Positions 18,301 through 27,019 of a stretch of 64,000 nt of DNA are shown here, piece after piece. The notes beneath the pieces were generated by a model. That model ran no database searches. It had not been told where the DNA came from and worked only from the letters and a program-made list of their open reading frames with translations. The position numbers and the translations under genes are program-made. How positions within the stretch are numbered: the stretch's first letter is position 1; the number at the start of each line of letters is the position of its first letter. The stretch lies in assembly GCF_015159595.1 (NCBI RefSeq), contig NZ_CP063304.1:992001-1056000 (forward strand), read 5' to 3'. The stretch is from Blautia liquoris (lineage in GTDB: Bacteria; Bacillota; Clostridia; Lachnospirales; Lachnospiraceae).

Positions 18301-19047
18301 ATGTTGATGCAAGCTACGCTGCCAAGCCATTTTCGGCTTCGCATGCTGCCCAGATTTCAAACGGTGATGTATAAGAAACCGGGTGAACTTTTTTATATAG
18401 GTGGAAATGATGTTCTGCCGGAACCGCTTGGTGCCACAGATGAGGCGCGGGCAATCTCCCAGCTTTCAGGGGAGACAAGTGAAGCCGAAGCCGCCAGAAG
18501 TAAGCTAATTGAACATAATCTAAGACTGGTCGTGTACATTGCGCAGAAATTCGATAATACCGGAGTTGGTATTGAAGATCTGATATCTATTGGAACCATT
18601 GGACTGATCAAAGCGATCAATACATTCAACGCAGAAAAGAAAATAAAACTGGCGACCTATGCGTCTAGATGCATCGAGAATGAGATTCTTATGTATCTGC
18701 GCAGAAATAATAAGACAAAGATGGAAGTCTCTATCGATGAACCACTGAATGTAGACTGGGACGGCAATGAACTCTTGTTGTCTGACATATTGGGAACCGA
18801 TGAAGACATTATATACAAGGGAATTGAAGACGAAGTTGAAAAGAAACTTCTTGGAAAAGCGATTGGAAAGCTAAATGACAGAGAACAGACAATCGTTAAA
18901 CTCAGATTTGGAATAAACATGCCTGAGGGAAAAGAAAAGACACAAAAGGAAGTCGCTGACTTGCTGGGAATATCTCAGTCATATATCTCCAGACTGGAAA
19001 AACGAATCATGAAACAGCTAAGACGCGAAATCGTTAAGTACGAATGA
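18301..19047 (+). CDS. sigE: RNA polymerase sporulation sigma factor SigE (pro-form)
   Basis: Directs early mother-cell transcription during sporulation. The 248-residue protein starts with a pro-sequence of about 30 residues that ends at the conserved [15 protein letters not shown], where SpoIIGA cleavage is expected. Region 2 ([29 protein letters not shown]) and region 4 ([15 protein letters not shown]) are intact. Start ATG 18301 follows AGGAGGAATTCAT. It forms an operon with spoIIGA and ends at a strong terminator. Confidence 0.97.
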   Translation: MLMQATLPSHFRLRMLPRFQTVMYKKPGELFYIGGNDVLPEPLGATDEARAISQLSGETSEAEAARSKLIEHNLRLVVYIAQKFDNTGVGIEDLISIGTIGLIKAINTFNAEKKIKLATYASRCIENEILMYLRRNNKTKMEVSIDEPLNVDWDGNELLLSDILGTDEDIIYKGIEDEVEKKLLGKAIGKLNDREQTIVKLRFGINMPEGKEKTQKEVADLLGISQSYISRLEKRIMKQLRREIVKYE

Positions 19048-19060
19048 CCGCGGAATGCAT

Positions 19061-19122
19061 AAACACCCTTTTTTCGCACTGTATTTTTATTGATGCAGTG
19101 GCGCAAAAGAGGGTGTTTTTGT
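19061..19122 (+). terminator. Intrinsic terminator after sigE
   Basis: An imperfect long stem: AAACACCCTTTTTTCGCACTG (19061-19081) pairs, with small bulges, with the segment 19096-19117, and is followed by a T run. It separates sigE from sigG, so sigG has its own promoter. Confidence 0.88.
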
Positions 19123-19269
19123 CTTGTCAAGGGCTAAAACTTTATTAAATTTCGTCCCAAAACGCATACTTAGACACCAGAATGAGAATCATTTTATTAA
19201 AGACAAAAACACGATACCACATCTTTTGACTCTGGTATCATAGAAAATAGAAATAGGAGGATTCTTGTT

Positions 19270-20046
19270 ATGGCACTTAATAAAGTTGAAATATGTGGTG
19301 TGAATACGGCAAAGCTTCCGATTCTGACGAACGAAGAAAAAGAGACTCTTCTTTTCAAAGTGAAAGAGGGAGATGAGGAAGCCAGACAGCGTTACATCAA
19401 AGGTAATCTGAGACTTGTCTTAAGCGTGATCAAGCGTTTTTCGAGCAGCAACGAGAACGCGGATGATCTGTTTCAGATCGGATGTATCGGACTTATTAAA
19501 GCGATTGACAATTTTGACACTACAATGAACGTGAAGTTCTCAACCTATGCAGTTCCAATGATTATCGGTGAGATACGCCGTTATCTGCGAGATAATAATG
19601 CCATTCGTGTTTCGCGGTCACTTCGGGATACCGCTTACAAAGCGATCAATGCTCGCGATATGTATATGAAACGAAATATGAAAGAACCTACCATTATGGA
19701 AATAGCGGATGAAATTGGAATTGATAAAGAGGATATTGTCTATGCGCTGGATGCGATTCAGAGTCCTATGAGCCTTTATGATCCGGTTTATACAGAGGGC
19801 GGTGATACTCTATACGTCATGGATCAAGTCAGCGATAAAAAGAATAAGGAAGAAAACTGGGTTCAGAATCTTGCTTTATCCGATGCGCTTGATAGACTTG
19901 CCAAGAGAGAAAGACATATTATAAACCTTCGTTTTTATGAAGGAAAAACACAGATGGAGGTGGCGGATGAGATAGGAATCTCACAGGCACAGGTCAGCCG
20001 TTTAGAGAAAAGTGCACTTCGCAGCATGAAAGCATATTTGAATTAA
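19270..20046 (+). CDS. sigG: RNA polymerase sporulation sigma factor SigG
   Basis: Forespore-specific late sigma factor. The N-terminus ALNKVEICGVNTAKLPIL is a diagnostic SigG signature that distinguishes it from SigF and SigB. Region 2 (NADDLFQIGCIGLIKAIDNF, KFSTYAVPMIIGEIRRYL), region 3 and region 4 (EVADEIGISQAQVSRLEKSA) are complete in 258 residues. Start ATG 19270 has AGGAGG ten bases upstream. The 222-base gap after sigE holds the sigE terminator; GCATA at 19164-19168 followed by an A/G-rich block could be a SigF/SigG-type promoter, but the -10 match is poor. The spoIIGA-sigE-sigG order is conserved in Firmicutes. Confidence 0.97.
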   Translation: MALNKVEICGVNTAKLPILTNEEKETLLFKVKEGDEEARQRYIKGNLRLVLSVIKRFSSSNENADDLFQIGCIGLIKAIDNFDTTMNVKFSTYAVPMIIGEIRRYLRDNNAIRVSRSLRDTAYKAINARDMYMKRNMKEPTIMEIADEIGIDKEDIVYALDAIQSPMSLYDPVYTEGGDTLYVMDQVSDKKNKEENWVQNLALSDALDRLAKRERHIINLRFYEGKTQMEVADEIGISQAQVSRLEKSALRSMKAYLN

Positions 20047-20049
20047 AAC

Positions 20050-20078
20050 TTGACAATTTAAAAACGTAAGCTTACACT
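20050..20078 (+). promoter_or_regulatory. feoAB promoter with an overlapping palindrome
   Basis: TTGACA (20050-20055), 17 bases, TACACT (20073-20078). A perfect 10-bp palindrome GTAAGCTTAC (20066-20075) overlaps the spacer and -10 and would be a natural repressor site. It does not resemble a canonical Fur box. Confidence 0.55.
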
Positions 20079-20160
20079 AACTATTAGAGAGATGTCTCTG
20101 AAAAGGATTATCTTCTGAAAGGAAATTTTCCTAAAAGAAATAGGGAAGGAAAGATCAGTC

Positions 20161-22527
20161 ATGACATTAAAAGAATTGGAAATTGGCCAGTCAGCAGTGA
20201 TTGAAACTGTTGGCGGTGAAGGTCCGCTTCGGCAGCATTTTCTCGATATGGGCGTGATCCCGGGTGTGGAGGTCACACTTGAAAAATATGCACCGATGGG
20301 TGATCCCATGGAATTGCGTATTCACGGTTATGAGCTTACACTGCGCTTAACGGATGCAGAAAAGATCAAGATTCAGCTGTCACATAAAAAAACCAGAGAA
20401 AAAGCAGAACAGACAAAAGAAAAAGCAAAAGAAGTTTTGGATATGCATATCGAGCACCCCGGTCTCGGGGAGGGAGGAAGATTCCATGTAAAAGCGGATG
20501 AGCACCCTCTTCCAGACGGCACGGTGCTCACATTTGCGCTTGCAGGTAATCAGAACAGCGGAAAGACAACACTGTTTAATCAATTAACCGGATCTAACCA
20601 ACATGTTGGCAACTTCCCCGGTGTTACGGTGGATAAAAAAAGCGGAACAATCAAGCGACATCCGGATACTTTGGTGACGGACCTGCCCGGGATCTATTCC
20701 CTGTCCCCTTACAGCAGCGAGGAAGTTGTCTCTTTGCAGTTCATCCTGAACGAAAAGCCAAAGGGTATCATCAATATTGTGGATGCGACGAATATGGAGA
20801 GAAATCTCTATCTGACAATGCAGCTGATGGATCTGGATGTGCCTGTTGTGCTTGCACTTAATATGATGGATGAGGTGACGGGTAACGGCGGTTCTGTGAA
20901 GATCAATGAGATGGAGGAGATGCTTGGGATTCCGGTGGTTCCGATCTCCGCGGCGAAAAACGACGGGATTGATGAACTTATTCAACATGCCGTTCACATA
21001 GCAAAATATCAGGAGCGCCCAGGCAGAAAAGATTTCTGTGATGAAAATGATCACGGCGGTGCTGTACACAGATGTCTGCACGGAATTATGCATTTGATCG
21101 AAGACCATGCAAAAGCGGCAGATATTCCCGTTCGGTTTGCTGCGACCAAGATTATCGAAGGAGACAAGCGAATTACCGGTGCACTTGCTCTTGATCAAAA
21201 TGAAGAAGAGGCGATTGAACATATTATCACTCAGATGGAGACGGAACGGGGTCTGGATCGTACGGCGGCGATCGCCGATATGCGTTTCTCCTTTATTCAG
21301 AAACTGGTTGACAGCTGTGTGATCAAACCGAAAGAGAGCAAAGAGCGGGAGAGAAGCCGCAGGCTTGACCGGATACTTACTGGAAGATATACGGCGATTC
21401 CATCTTTCATAGTGATTATGGGAATGGTTTTCTATCTGACCTTCAACGTAATTGGATCATTTCTTCAGGATAAACTGGAAACCTTCATCGAATGGCTGAC
21501 AAAGCTTGTGGACATAGGGCTTACATCGTGGAATGTCAATGAAGCGTTACATTCACTGGTCGTAGACGGTATCTTTAACGGTGTTGGCAGTGTCTTAAGT
21601 TTTCTGCCCATTATCGTGACATTGTTCTTCTTCCTGTCATTACTTGAAGACACAGGATATATGGCAAGGGTTGCATTTGTAATGGATAAACTTCTGCGAA
21701 AGATCGGGTTATCCGGAAGAAGCATTGTGCCGATGCTTATCGGTTTCGGATGTTCTGTGCCGGCGGTTATGTCCAGCCGAACCCTGCCATCAGAGAGAGA
21801 TCGGAAGATGACGATCACGCTGATACCTTTTATGAGTTGTACCGCGAAACTTCCAATCTATGGATTCTTCACAGCAGCATTTTTTCCGAAGCATGCAGGC
21901 CTTATTATGGTTTGTCTGTATTTTCTGGGTATTGTAGTTGGAATTCTCACGGCCCTGATCTCGAAAAGCAGCATATTCAAAGGCGAAGCAGTTCCATTCG
22001 TCATGGAACTTCCAAACTACCGTCTGCCAGGTGCAAAGAATGTATTAAGACTCCTCTGGGAGAAAGCAAAAGACTTCCTTCAGAGGGCATTTACAGTGAT
22101 CTTTATCGCCACAATTGTGATATGGTTCCTGCAGACTTTTGATCTGCATCTGAACATGGTATCTGATTCCAAGGACAGTATTCTGGCATTGGTTGCAGGA
22201 TTTATCGCACCGATCTTTAAACCCCTGGGACTGGGAGACTGGAGAATTAGTACCTCGCTGATTGTCGGATTCCTTGCAAAAGAGAGCGTGGTTTCTACAC
22301 TTTCTGTTTTATTTGGAAGTACTGCAGCACTGCTGAAAGCGATGGAGCCACTGGCAGCGGCATCTATGCTGGTGTTCTGTCTGCTGTATACACCATGTGT
22401 TGCAGCGGTTGCATCAATCAAGAGAGAACTTGGCGGCAAATGGGCGGCAGGAATTGTAGTTCTTCAGTGTACGGTTGCCTGGATCGTCGCTTTTATAGTA
22501 AGAATGGTTGGAATGCTGTTCGTATAA
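20161..22527 (+). CDS. feoB: Ferrous iron transporter FeoB with fused FeoA domain
   Basis: GTP-dependent Fe(II) uptake across the cytoplasmic membrane. Residues 1-75 form a FeoA (SH3-like) domain (TLKELEIGQSAVIETVGG, LRQHFLDMGVIPGVEVTLE), normally a separate protein. A charged linker (about 76-120) leads to the FeoB G domain with GNQNSGKTTLFNQLTG (G1), NFPGVTVDK (G2), DLPGIYSLSPYS (G3) and LNMMDE (G4), then a helical domain and the membrane part with two Gate motifs (MLIGFGCSVPAVMSSRTL and FLAKESVVSTLSVLF). Total 788 residues. The start ATG 20161 follows AGGGAAGGAAAG. Confidence 0.96.
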   Translation: MTLKELEIGQSAVIETVGGEGPLRQHFLDMGVIPGVEVTLEKYAPMGDPMELRIHGYELTLRLTDAEKIKIQLSHKKTREKAEQTKEKAKEVLDMHIEHPGLGEGGRFHVKADEHPLPDGTVLTFALAGNQNSGKTTLFNQLTGSNQHVGNFPGVTVDKKSGTIKRHPDTLVTDLPGIYSLSPYSSEEVVSLQFILNEKPKGIINIVDATNMERNLYLTMQLMDLDVPVVLALNMMDEVTGNGGSVKINEMEEMLGIPVVPISAAKNDGIDELIQHAVHIAKYQERPGRKDFCDENDHGGAVHRCLHGIMHLIEDHAKAADIPVRFAATKIIEGDKRITGALALDQNEEEAIEHIITQMETERGLDRTAAIADMRFSFIQKLVDSCVIKPKESKERERSRRLDRILTGRYTAIPSFIVIMGMVFYLTFNVIGSFLQDKLETFIEWLTKLVDIGLTSWNVNEALHSLVVDGIFNGVGSVLSFLPIIVTLFFFLSLLEDTGYMARVAFVMDKLLRKIGLSGRSIVPMLIGFGCSVPAVMSSRTLPSERDRKMTITLIPFMSCTAKLPIYGFFTAAFFPKHAGLIMVCLYFLGIVVGILTALISKSSIFKGEAVPFVMELPNYRLPGAKNVLRLLWEKAKDFLQRAFTVIFIATIVIWFLQTFDLHLNMVSDSKDSILALVAGFIAPIFKPLGLGDWRISTSLIVGFLAKESVVSTLSVLFGSTAALLKAMEPLAAASMLVFCLLYTPCVAAVASIKRELGGKWAAGIVVLQCTVAWIVAFIVRMVGMLFV

Positions 22528-22567
22528 GCTGGAAGCGGTAAAGGGCAGTCTGCTGTATTATAAAAAT

Positions 22568-22613
22568 AAAAGGGCCTTTCACACGAAAATCCAAACGTGA
22601 GAAAGACCCTTTT
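22568..22613. terminator. Bidirectional terminator between feoB and uxaC
   Basis: AAAAGGG-CTTTC-CACG (22568-22585) pairs, with two mismatches, with CGTGAGAAAGACCCTTTT (22596-22613). A-rich and T-rich flanks on each side serve the two convergent genes. Confidence 0.88.
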
Positions 22614-22656
22614 ACTTACTTGATTTTTAATTGTTATATCACAATCACCGGAAGAG

Positions 22657-24072
22657 TTATGCCTCGTCTACCGGGAATGCGAAATAGCGTACAGCGTTAT
22701 TGTAGGAGATTCCCTTAACGATTGTTTCAAGGGCTTTGTAGTCAGCCGGATATTCTCCGTTTTCTACCCATCCTCCGATCAGCTCACAAAGTACCCTGCG
22801 GAAATATTCATGTCTTGTGTAAGACAGGAAGCTTCTGGAATCTGTGAGCATGCCTATGAAGTTTCCAAGCAGACCTAAGTTGGCAAGAGATGTCATTTGC
22901 TCAGTCATTCCATGTTTATGATCATTGAACCACCATGCAGAACCCTGCTGAATCTTTCCAACAGCGGAGGAATCCTGGAAGCATCCGATCAGTGAACCAA
23001 TGTAAGCATTGTCGTTCGGGTTCAACGAGTAGAGAATAGTTTTTGGAAGTTCATCTGTTGCAACGAGAGAATTCAGGAAGTCTGCGGCTGTGGCAGACGG
23101 TGCATAGTTGTCGATGCAGTCATATCCGGTATCCGGACCTAATTTTTTGAACATCAGGTCATTATTGTCTCTCTTGCATCCAAAGTGAATCTGCATTACC
23201 CAGTTTCTCTTGTGATATTCCTTTGCCACAAACTGCATAAAGGCAGTCTTGAACTTCAGCTGTTCTTCGGAAGTGATACTGTCTCCGGACAGACGTTTTG
23301 TGAAGATGATATTAACTTCTTCTTCCGTGGCAGGAGCGAAGTAGATATATGTCAAAGCATGATCCGATACACAACACCCATTTTCTGCAAAGTAATCCAT
23401 ACGTTTGATCAGTGCTTCTTTCATAGAAGCCATGTCTTTAATTTTTATACCTGCAGCATCGGAAAGTTGTTTGATGTAATCGAGATAAGTATCTTTCTCG
23501 AGATTCATCGCTTTGTCCGGACGCCATGCCGGCAGAACTTTAACATCAAAAGAGTTATCTGCTTTTAAAACCTGATGCCAGTGTAAATCATCTGCAGGAT
23601 CATCTGTCGTGCAGAGCAGTCTGACATTAGACATTTTAATCAGGCCTCTCACGGACATCTCGGGGGTATGGAGTTTTTCATTGCACAAGTTCCACACTTC
23701 CTCTGCGGTATCTCCGTTTAATACGCCTTCATATCCGAAGTATCTGCGAAGCTCCAGATGACTCCACTGGTAGAGAGGATTTCCAATGGCTTTTTCCAAT
23801 GTCTCTGCCCATTTCTGAAATTTTTCTCTCGGGCTCGCATCACCGGTGATGTATTTTTCATCAATTCCGTTAGATCGCATCTGACGCCATTTATAATGGT
23901 CTCCGCCAAGCCATACCTCGGTGATATTGTCGAACTGTTTATTTTCTGCGATTTCTGCCGGATCAATATGACAGTGATAATCCACGATCGGCATATGTTT
24001 GGCATAGTCGTGGTATAGTTTCTGTGCTGTTTCGGTTGACAGCAGGAAATCTTCGTCTAAAAATGATTTCAT
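22657..24072 (-). CDS. uxaC: Glucuronate isomerase
   Basis: Isomerises D-glucuronate to D-fructuronate and D-galacturonate to D-tagaturonate, the entry step of hexuronate catabolism. The 471-residue protein shows the amidohydrolase-like metal motif DYHCHIDPAEIAENK, then EVWLGGDHYKWRQMR, LCTTDDPADDLHWH and WVMQIHFGCKRDNN, all characteristic of UxaC. It follows the LacI-type gene on the same strand with three bases between; its RBS AAGGAGG lies inside the end of that gene, so the two form an operon. The products feed UxaB and UxaA, encoded divergently. Confidence 0.96.
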   Translation of the reverse strand: MKSFLDEDFLLSTETAQKLYHDYAKHMPIVDYHCHIDPAEIAENKQFDNITEVWLGGDHYKWRQMRSNGIDEKYITGDASPREKFQKWAETLEKAIGNPLYQWSHLELRRYFGYEGVLNGDTAEEVWNLCNEKLHTPEMSVRGLIKMSNVRLLCTTDDPADDLHWHQVLKADNSFDVKVLPAWRPDKAMNLEKDTYLDYIKQLSDAAGIKIKDMASMKEALIKRMDYFAENGCCVSDHALTYIYFAPATEEEVNIIFTKRLSGDSITSEEQLKFKTAFMQFVAKEYHKRNWVMQIHFGCKRDNNDLMFKKLGPDTGYDCIDNYAPSATAADFLNSLVATDELPKTILYSLNPNDNAYIGSLIGCFQDSSAVGKIQQGSAWWFNDHKHGMTEQMTSLANLGLLGNFIGMLTDSRSFLSYTRHEYFRRVLCELIGGWVENGEYPADYKALETIVKGISYNNAVRYFAFPVDEA

Positions 24073-24075
24073 AAT

Positions 24076-25092
24076 TTAAAAATCCTCCTTAAAAGATGTT
24101 TTTGTAGTGTCCCGGACTACGATATCAGCAGATATTACGGTTTTATCCGGAGCGTTTTTTCCATTCAGCAGGTTCATAAGCAGGGATACAGATGTGCTGC
24201 AAAGATATTCCAGACGGTTGTCAATGCTGGTGAGCTCAGGGTCACAGCATTCGGCGAGCATAGAATTATTATAGCCAACGACAGATAAATCATCCGGAAT
24301 TCTTAAACGAGCCTTTTTTGCAAATTTGATTGCGCCGATGGCAAGTTCATCGTCAGCTGCGAGTACGGCATCAAAAGGCAGGCTCTTATGAAGATTTAAG
24401 AGACAGTCTCTTGCCTCAGTCACAGTTCCGGAGGACATCACAATCTGATCCTCTAAGACAGGCCGTCCTGTCAGTTCAAGAGCTTTGATAAAACCTTCTT
24501 TTTTCTTAAGTCCACTTAATGTATCTGCCCGATAGAGAAAAACAGGAAGTTCGCAGCCACTTCTGATCAGGCGGATGGCGGCATTACTGACAGCCTCTGT
24601 GTCATCACAGAGAGAACTATAGATGTTCTCTCCCTTTAAGGAACCATTTAAGATCACGACGGGCATCTGTGAGGCCGCTCGATGAAGATATTCGTTCTTC
24701 CCTGTGGTTTGCTCGATAAAGCTGGATCCGATCAGCACGAGGGCATCCACATGTCTTGCGAGAAGCATCTCGAGACATTTCTTTTTCTGTGCCTGCTCAT
24801 ATCCTGTGCAGCAAAGCAGTGACTCGTAGTTGTGAGCACGCAGTTTCTGCTCCAGATAAGAGATTGCACTTCCAAGATAGGGATCTGAGGTGTCTGCGCA
24901 TAATAAGCCTACGGTCTGCATTGTGTTGAGTGTGAGTCCACGTGCGAAAGCGTTCGGCTGATAGCCTTCTTCTCTCATGACAGATAATACCCGCTGTCGT
25001 GTCTTGTCACTGACGTTTTTGCTGTTATTTAATACCCTGGATACCGTTGCGATAGACACACCGGCCTTCTGGGAAATATCGTAAATGTTCAT
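24076..25092 (-). CDS. LacI-family transcriptional regulator of hexuronate genes
   Basis: Predicted repressor of the divergent uxa operons, comparable in role to B. subtilis ExuR (also LacI family). The N-terminal helix-turn-helix (NIYDISQKAGVSIATVSRVLNN) and hinge helix (YQPNAFARGL) are intact; residues 60-338 form a periplasmic-binding-protein-like sensor. Two operators of the LacI-type TGTAAG-NN-CTTACA lie in the intergenic region, one just downstream of this gene's own start site. The effector is inferred to be a hexuronate intermediate. Start ATG 25092 has AAGGGG upstream. Confidence 0.9.
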   Translation of the reverse strand: MNIYDISQKAGVSIATVSRVLNNSKNVSDKTRQRVLSVMREEGYQPNAFARGLTLNTMQTVGLLCADTSDPYLGSAISYLEQKLRAHNYESLLCCTGYEQAQKKKCLEMLLARHVDALVLIGSSFIEQTTGKNEYLHRAASQMPVVILNGSLKGENIYSSLCDDTEAVSNAAIRLIRSGCELPVFLYRADTLSGLKKKEGFIKALELTGRPVLEDQIVMSSGTVTEARDCLLNLHKSLPFDAVLAADDELAIGAIKFAKKARLRIPDDLSVVGYNNSMLAECCDPELTSIDNRLEYLCSTSVSLLMNLLNGKNAPDKTVISADIVVRDTTKTSFKEDF

Positions 25093-25168
25093 ATGAATTC
25101 CCCTTAGCTTGTTAAAACTTAGTATTCTTGTTGCACTGCTGAAAGTTCATGAGAAAGGATACTGGGAA

Positions 25169-25182
25169 TGTAAGCACTTACA
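25169..25182. promoter_or_regulatory. LacI-family operator, lacI-proximal
   Basis: TGTAAG-CA-CTTACA: a 6+6 palindrome with a 2-bp centre, typical of LacI-family sites. It lies about 20-30 bases downstream of the predicted start of the leftward lacI-uxaC transcript, so binding would block elongation or clearance. Confidence 0.82.
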
Positions 25183-25207
25183 TCCTTGCATTCTTACTTC
25201 TTCCATC

Positions 25208-25236
25208 ATTATAAGCGTGATAATTGGAAAAATCAA
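25208..25236 (-). promoter_or_regulatory. Promoter of the lacI-uxaC operon
   Basis: On the minus strand TTGATT (25236-25231), a 17-base spacer and a perfect TATAAT (25213-25208). Confidence 0.75.
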
Positions 25237-25265
25237 CTTAATTTTAAAAACTTTACAAAATAATA

Positions 25266-25312
25266 TTGACATTTTGCCAAAAATGGTGTACTTATTATTG
25301 TAAGCCCTTACA
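25266..25312 (+). promoter_or_regulatory. uxaAB promoter region with operator
   Basis: TTGACA at 25266-25271 is followed by an AT-rich stretch (TATTAT at 25293-25298, 21 bases away; no well-spaced -10 is obvious). The operator TGTAAG-CC-CTTACA (25299-25312) lies immediately after it, where the start site should be. Its centre is 130 bp from the other operator. Confidence 0.65.
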
Positions 25313-25391
25313 TAACAGGGTTTGGCAGAAGAAGAGAAGACAGCCAAAAAGTGGGCGGCTTCGAATATAGAGTAGCTAAGGAGTGTATAAA

Positions 25392-26885
25392 ATGGAGGAA
25401 AGACGATTGGAATATCTGAAGATTAATCCTGACGATATGACTGCCGTGGCACTAGTTCCCCTAAGTGCCGGCAAAAAGTGTGTCATCGATGGCAGAGAGA
25501 TCACTTTGAGGGAAGATATTATGCAGGGACACAAGTTTGCCCTTACAGATATCAAAGCCGGAGAAAAAGTGATCAAATATGGCAGTCCGATTGGAATTGC
25601 AAAAGAAGATATCAAAGAAGGGCAGTGGATCCACACACATAATCTGAAGACGGGACTCGGAGATCTTTTGGAATATACCTACCACAAAGTGCCGACGGAT
25701 ATTGAGCCCACCAAAGATGTCAAATTTATGGGGTATCAAAGAGCGAATGGCAAAGTAGGTGTCCGCAATGAGATCTGGATCATTCCGACCGTCGGATGTG
25801 TGAACAATGTAGCACAGGCGATTGAACGCCAGGCTCAGCAGTATGTCTCAGGTTCTGTCGAGGCAATCTGTGCATTTCCACATCCATACGGATGCTCACA
25901 GATGGGAGATGATCAGGAGTATACTCGTACCATTCTGGGCGATCTGATTCTTCATCCGAATGCCGGAGGGGTTCTGGTACTCGGTCTTGGATGTGAAAAC
26001 AGCAATATCGGCGTGATGAAGGATTATATCGGCGATTATGATGATAAGCGAATTCGTTTCCTTTCCGCTCAGGATACAGAGGATGAGATCGCGTCCGCGC
26101 TTGAGATAATAAAAGAATTGGCGGATATTGCAAAAGAAGACAAACGTGAGCCGATCAGTGCGAGCGAACTGATTATCGGATTAAAGTGCGGCGGCTCCGA
26201 CGGATTGTCCGGAATCACAGCGAATCCTACGGTAGGGAAATTCTCGGATATTATAGTTTCAAAAGGTGGTACAACTATGCTGACAGAGGTTCCGGAGATG
26301 TTTGGCGCAGAGACACTTTTGATGAACCGTTGTGCAAATGAAGAAATCTTTCACGAAACCGTTGATCTGATCAACGATTTTAAGAACTATTTCAAGAGTC
26401 ACAATCAGACTATATATGAAAATCCGTCACCGGGAAATAAAAAAGGTGGTATTTCCACTTTGGAAGATAAATCTTTAGGCTGTGTGCAAAAGAGTGGAAG
26501 CGCCGCTGTCCAGGGAGTTCTCTCTTATGGAGAGGTTGTCCGAAAAAAAGGTCTCAATCTCCTAAGTGCACCTGGCAATGACCTGGTAGCAGCCACAGCA
26601 CTGGCGGCAAGTGGGGCTCAGATTGTATTATTCACAACCGGACGCGGTACTCCCTTTGCATCACCGGTTCCTACAATCAAGATCGCCACGAACACACCGA
26701 TGGCTGAGAAAAAAAAGAACTGGATCGACTTCAGCTGCGGAAGAATCGTGCAGGATGAGACGATTGATGAGACTGCTGATAAGTTGTTTGACTATGTGAT
26801 CAAAGTAGCATCCGGCGAACCGGTGAAATCCGAGCAGAATGGTTTCCATGACATGGCAATATTTAAACGGGGCGTAACCCTGTAA
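25392..26885 (+). CDS. uxaA: Altronate dehydratase
   Basis: Dehydrates D-altronate to 2-keto-3-deoxy-D-gluconate. The protein has an N-terminal SAF-like UxaA domain (about residues 1-90, with GHKFALTDIKAGEKVIKYG) and a large C-terminal UxaA/GarD catalytic region (GYQRANGKVGVRNEIWIIPT, FPHPYGCSQMGDD, LGCENSN, GLKCGGSDGLSGITANP), typical of Fe-dependent dehydratases with conserved cysteines. ATG 25392 (497 residues) is chosen since AAGGAG lies eight bases upstream; GTG 25383 overlaps the RBS. First gene of the rightward operon, followed by uxaB after a structured repeat. Confidence 0.95.
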   Translation: MEERRLEYLKINPDDMTAVALVPLSAGKKCVIDGREITLREDIMQGHKFALTDIKAGEKVIKYGSPIGIAKEDIKEGQWIHTHNLKTGLGDLLEYTYHKVPTDIEPTKDVKFMGYQRANGKVGVRNEIWIIPTVGCVNNVAQAIERQAQQYVSGSVEAICAFPHPYGCSQMGDDQEYTRTILGDLILHPNAGGVLVLGLGCENSNIGVMKDYIGDYDDKRIRFLSAQDTEDEIASALEIIKELADIAKEDKREPISASELIIGLKCGGSDGLSGITANPTVGKFSDIIVSKGGTTMLTEVPEMFGAETLLMNRCANEEIFHETVDLINDFKNYFKSHNQTIYENPSPGNKKGGISTLEDKSLGCVQKSGSAAVQGVLSYGEVVRKKGLNLLSAPGNDLVAATALAASGAQIVLFTTGRGTPFASPVPTIKIATNTPMAEKKKNWIDFSCGRIVQDETIDETADKLFDYVIKVASGEPVKSEQNGFHDMAIFKRGVTL

Positions 26886-26888
26886 AAA

Positions 26889-26974
26889 CCTAATCGGGTT
26901 GCCTTCTCATGTTTGTTCGGGTCCCAAGGTCATGTTTTTTCATGCAAGCATGAAACGCAGGACCTTTTGACCCT
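26889..26974 (+). repeat. 86-bp structured intergenic repeat, copy A
   Basis: Differs at only two positions from copy B at 33387-33472. The right part folds strongly: GGGTC-CC-AAGGTC (26919-26931) pairs with GACCTT-TT-GACCC (26961-26973), and inside it TTTCAT/ATGAAA forms a second stem around GCAAGC. It starts three bases after the uxaA stop and occupies most of the uxaA-uxaB gap. No coding capacity or target-site duplication is obvious. It resembles REP/MITE-like intergenic elements; the family is not identified. Confidence 0.88.
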
Positions 26975-27019
26975 ACAATTATTAACACTAATTAACGTTA
27001 AATAAGTGAGGTAAAAATA

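Noticed and set aside
19164-19190. SigF/SigG-type promoter before sigG
   Set aside because: GCATA fits a -35, but the -10 block has at least two mismatches, so it is mentioned under sigG and not listed as a feature.
20584-21222. 212-residue minus-strand frame opposite feoB
   Set aside because: It is antisense to a clearly conserved gene, has no RBS and its translation is His/Arg-rich without domain features, as expected from a shadow frame.
25109-25347. Short open frames on both strands in the lacI-uxaA gap
   Set aside because: They cover promoters and operators and have no RBS; the region is regulatory.
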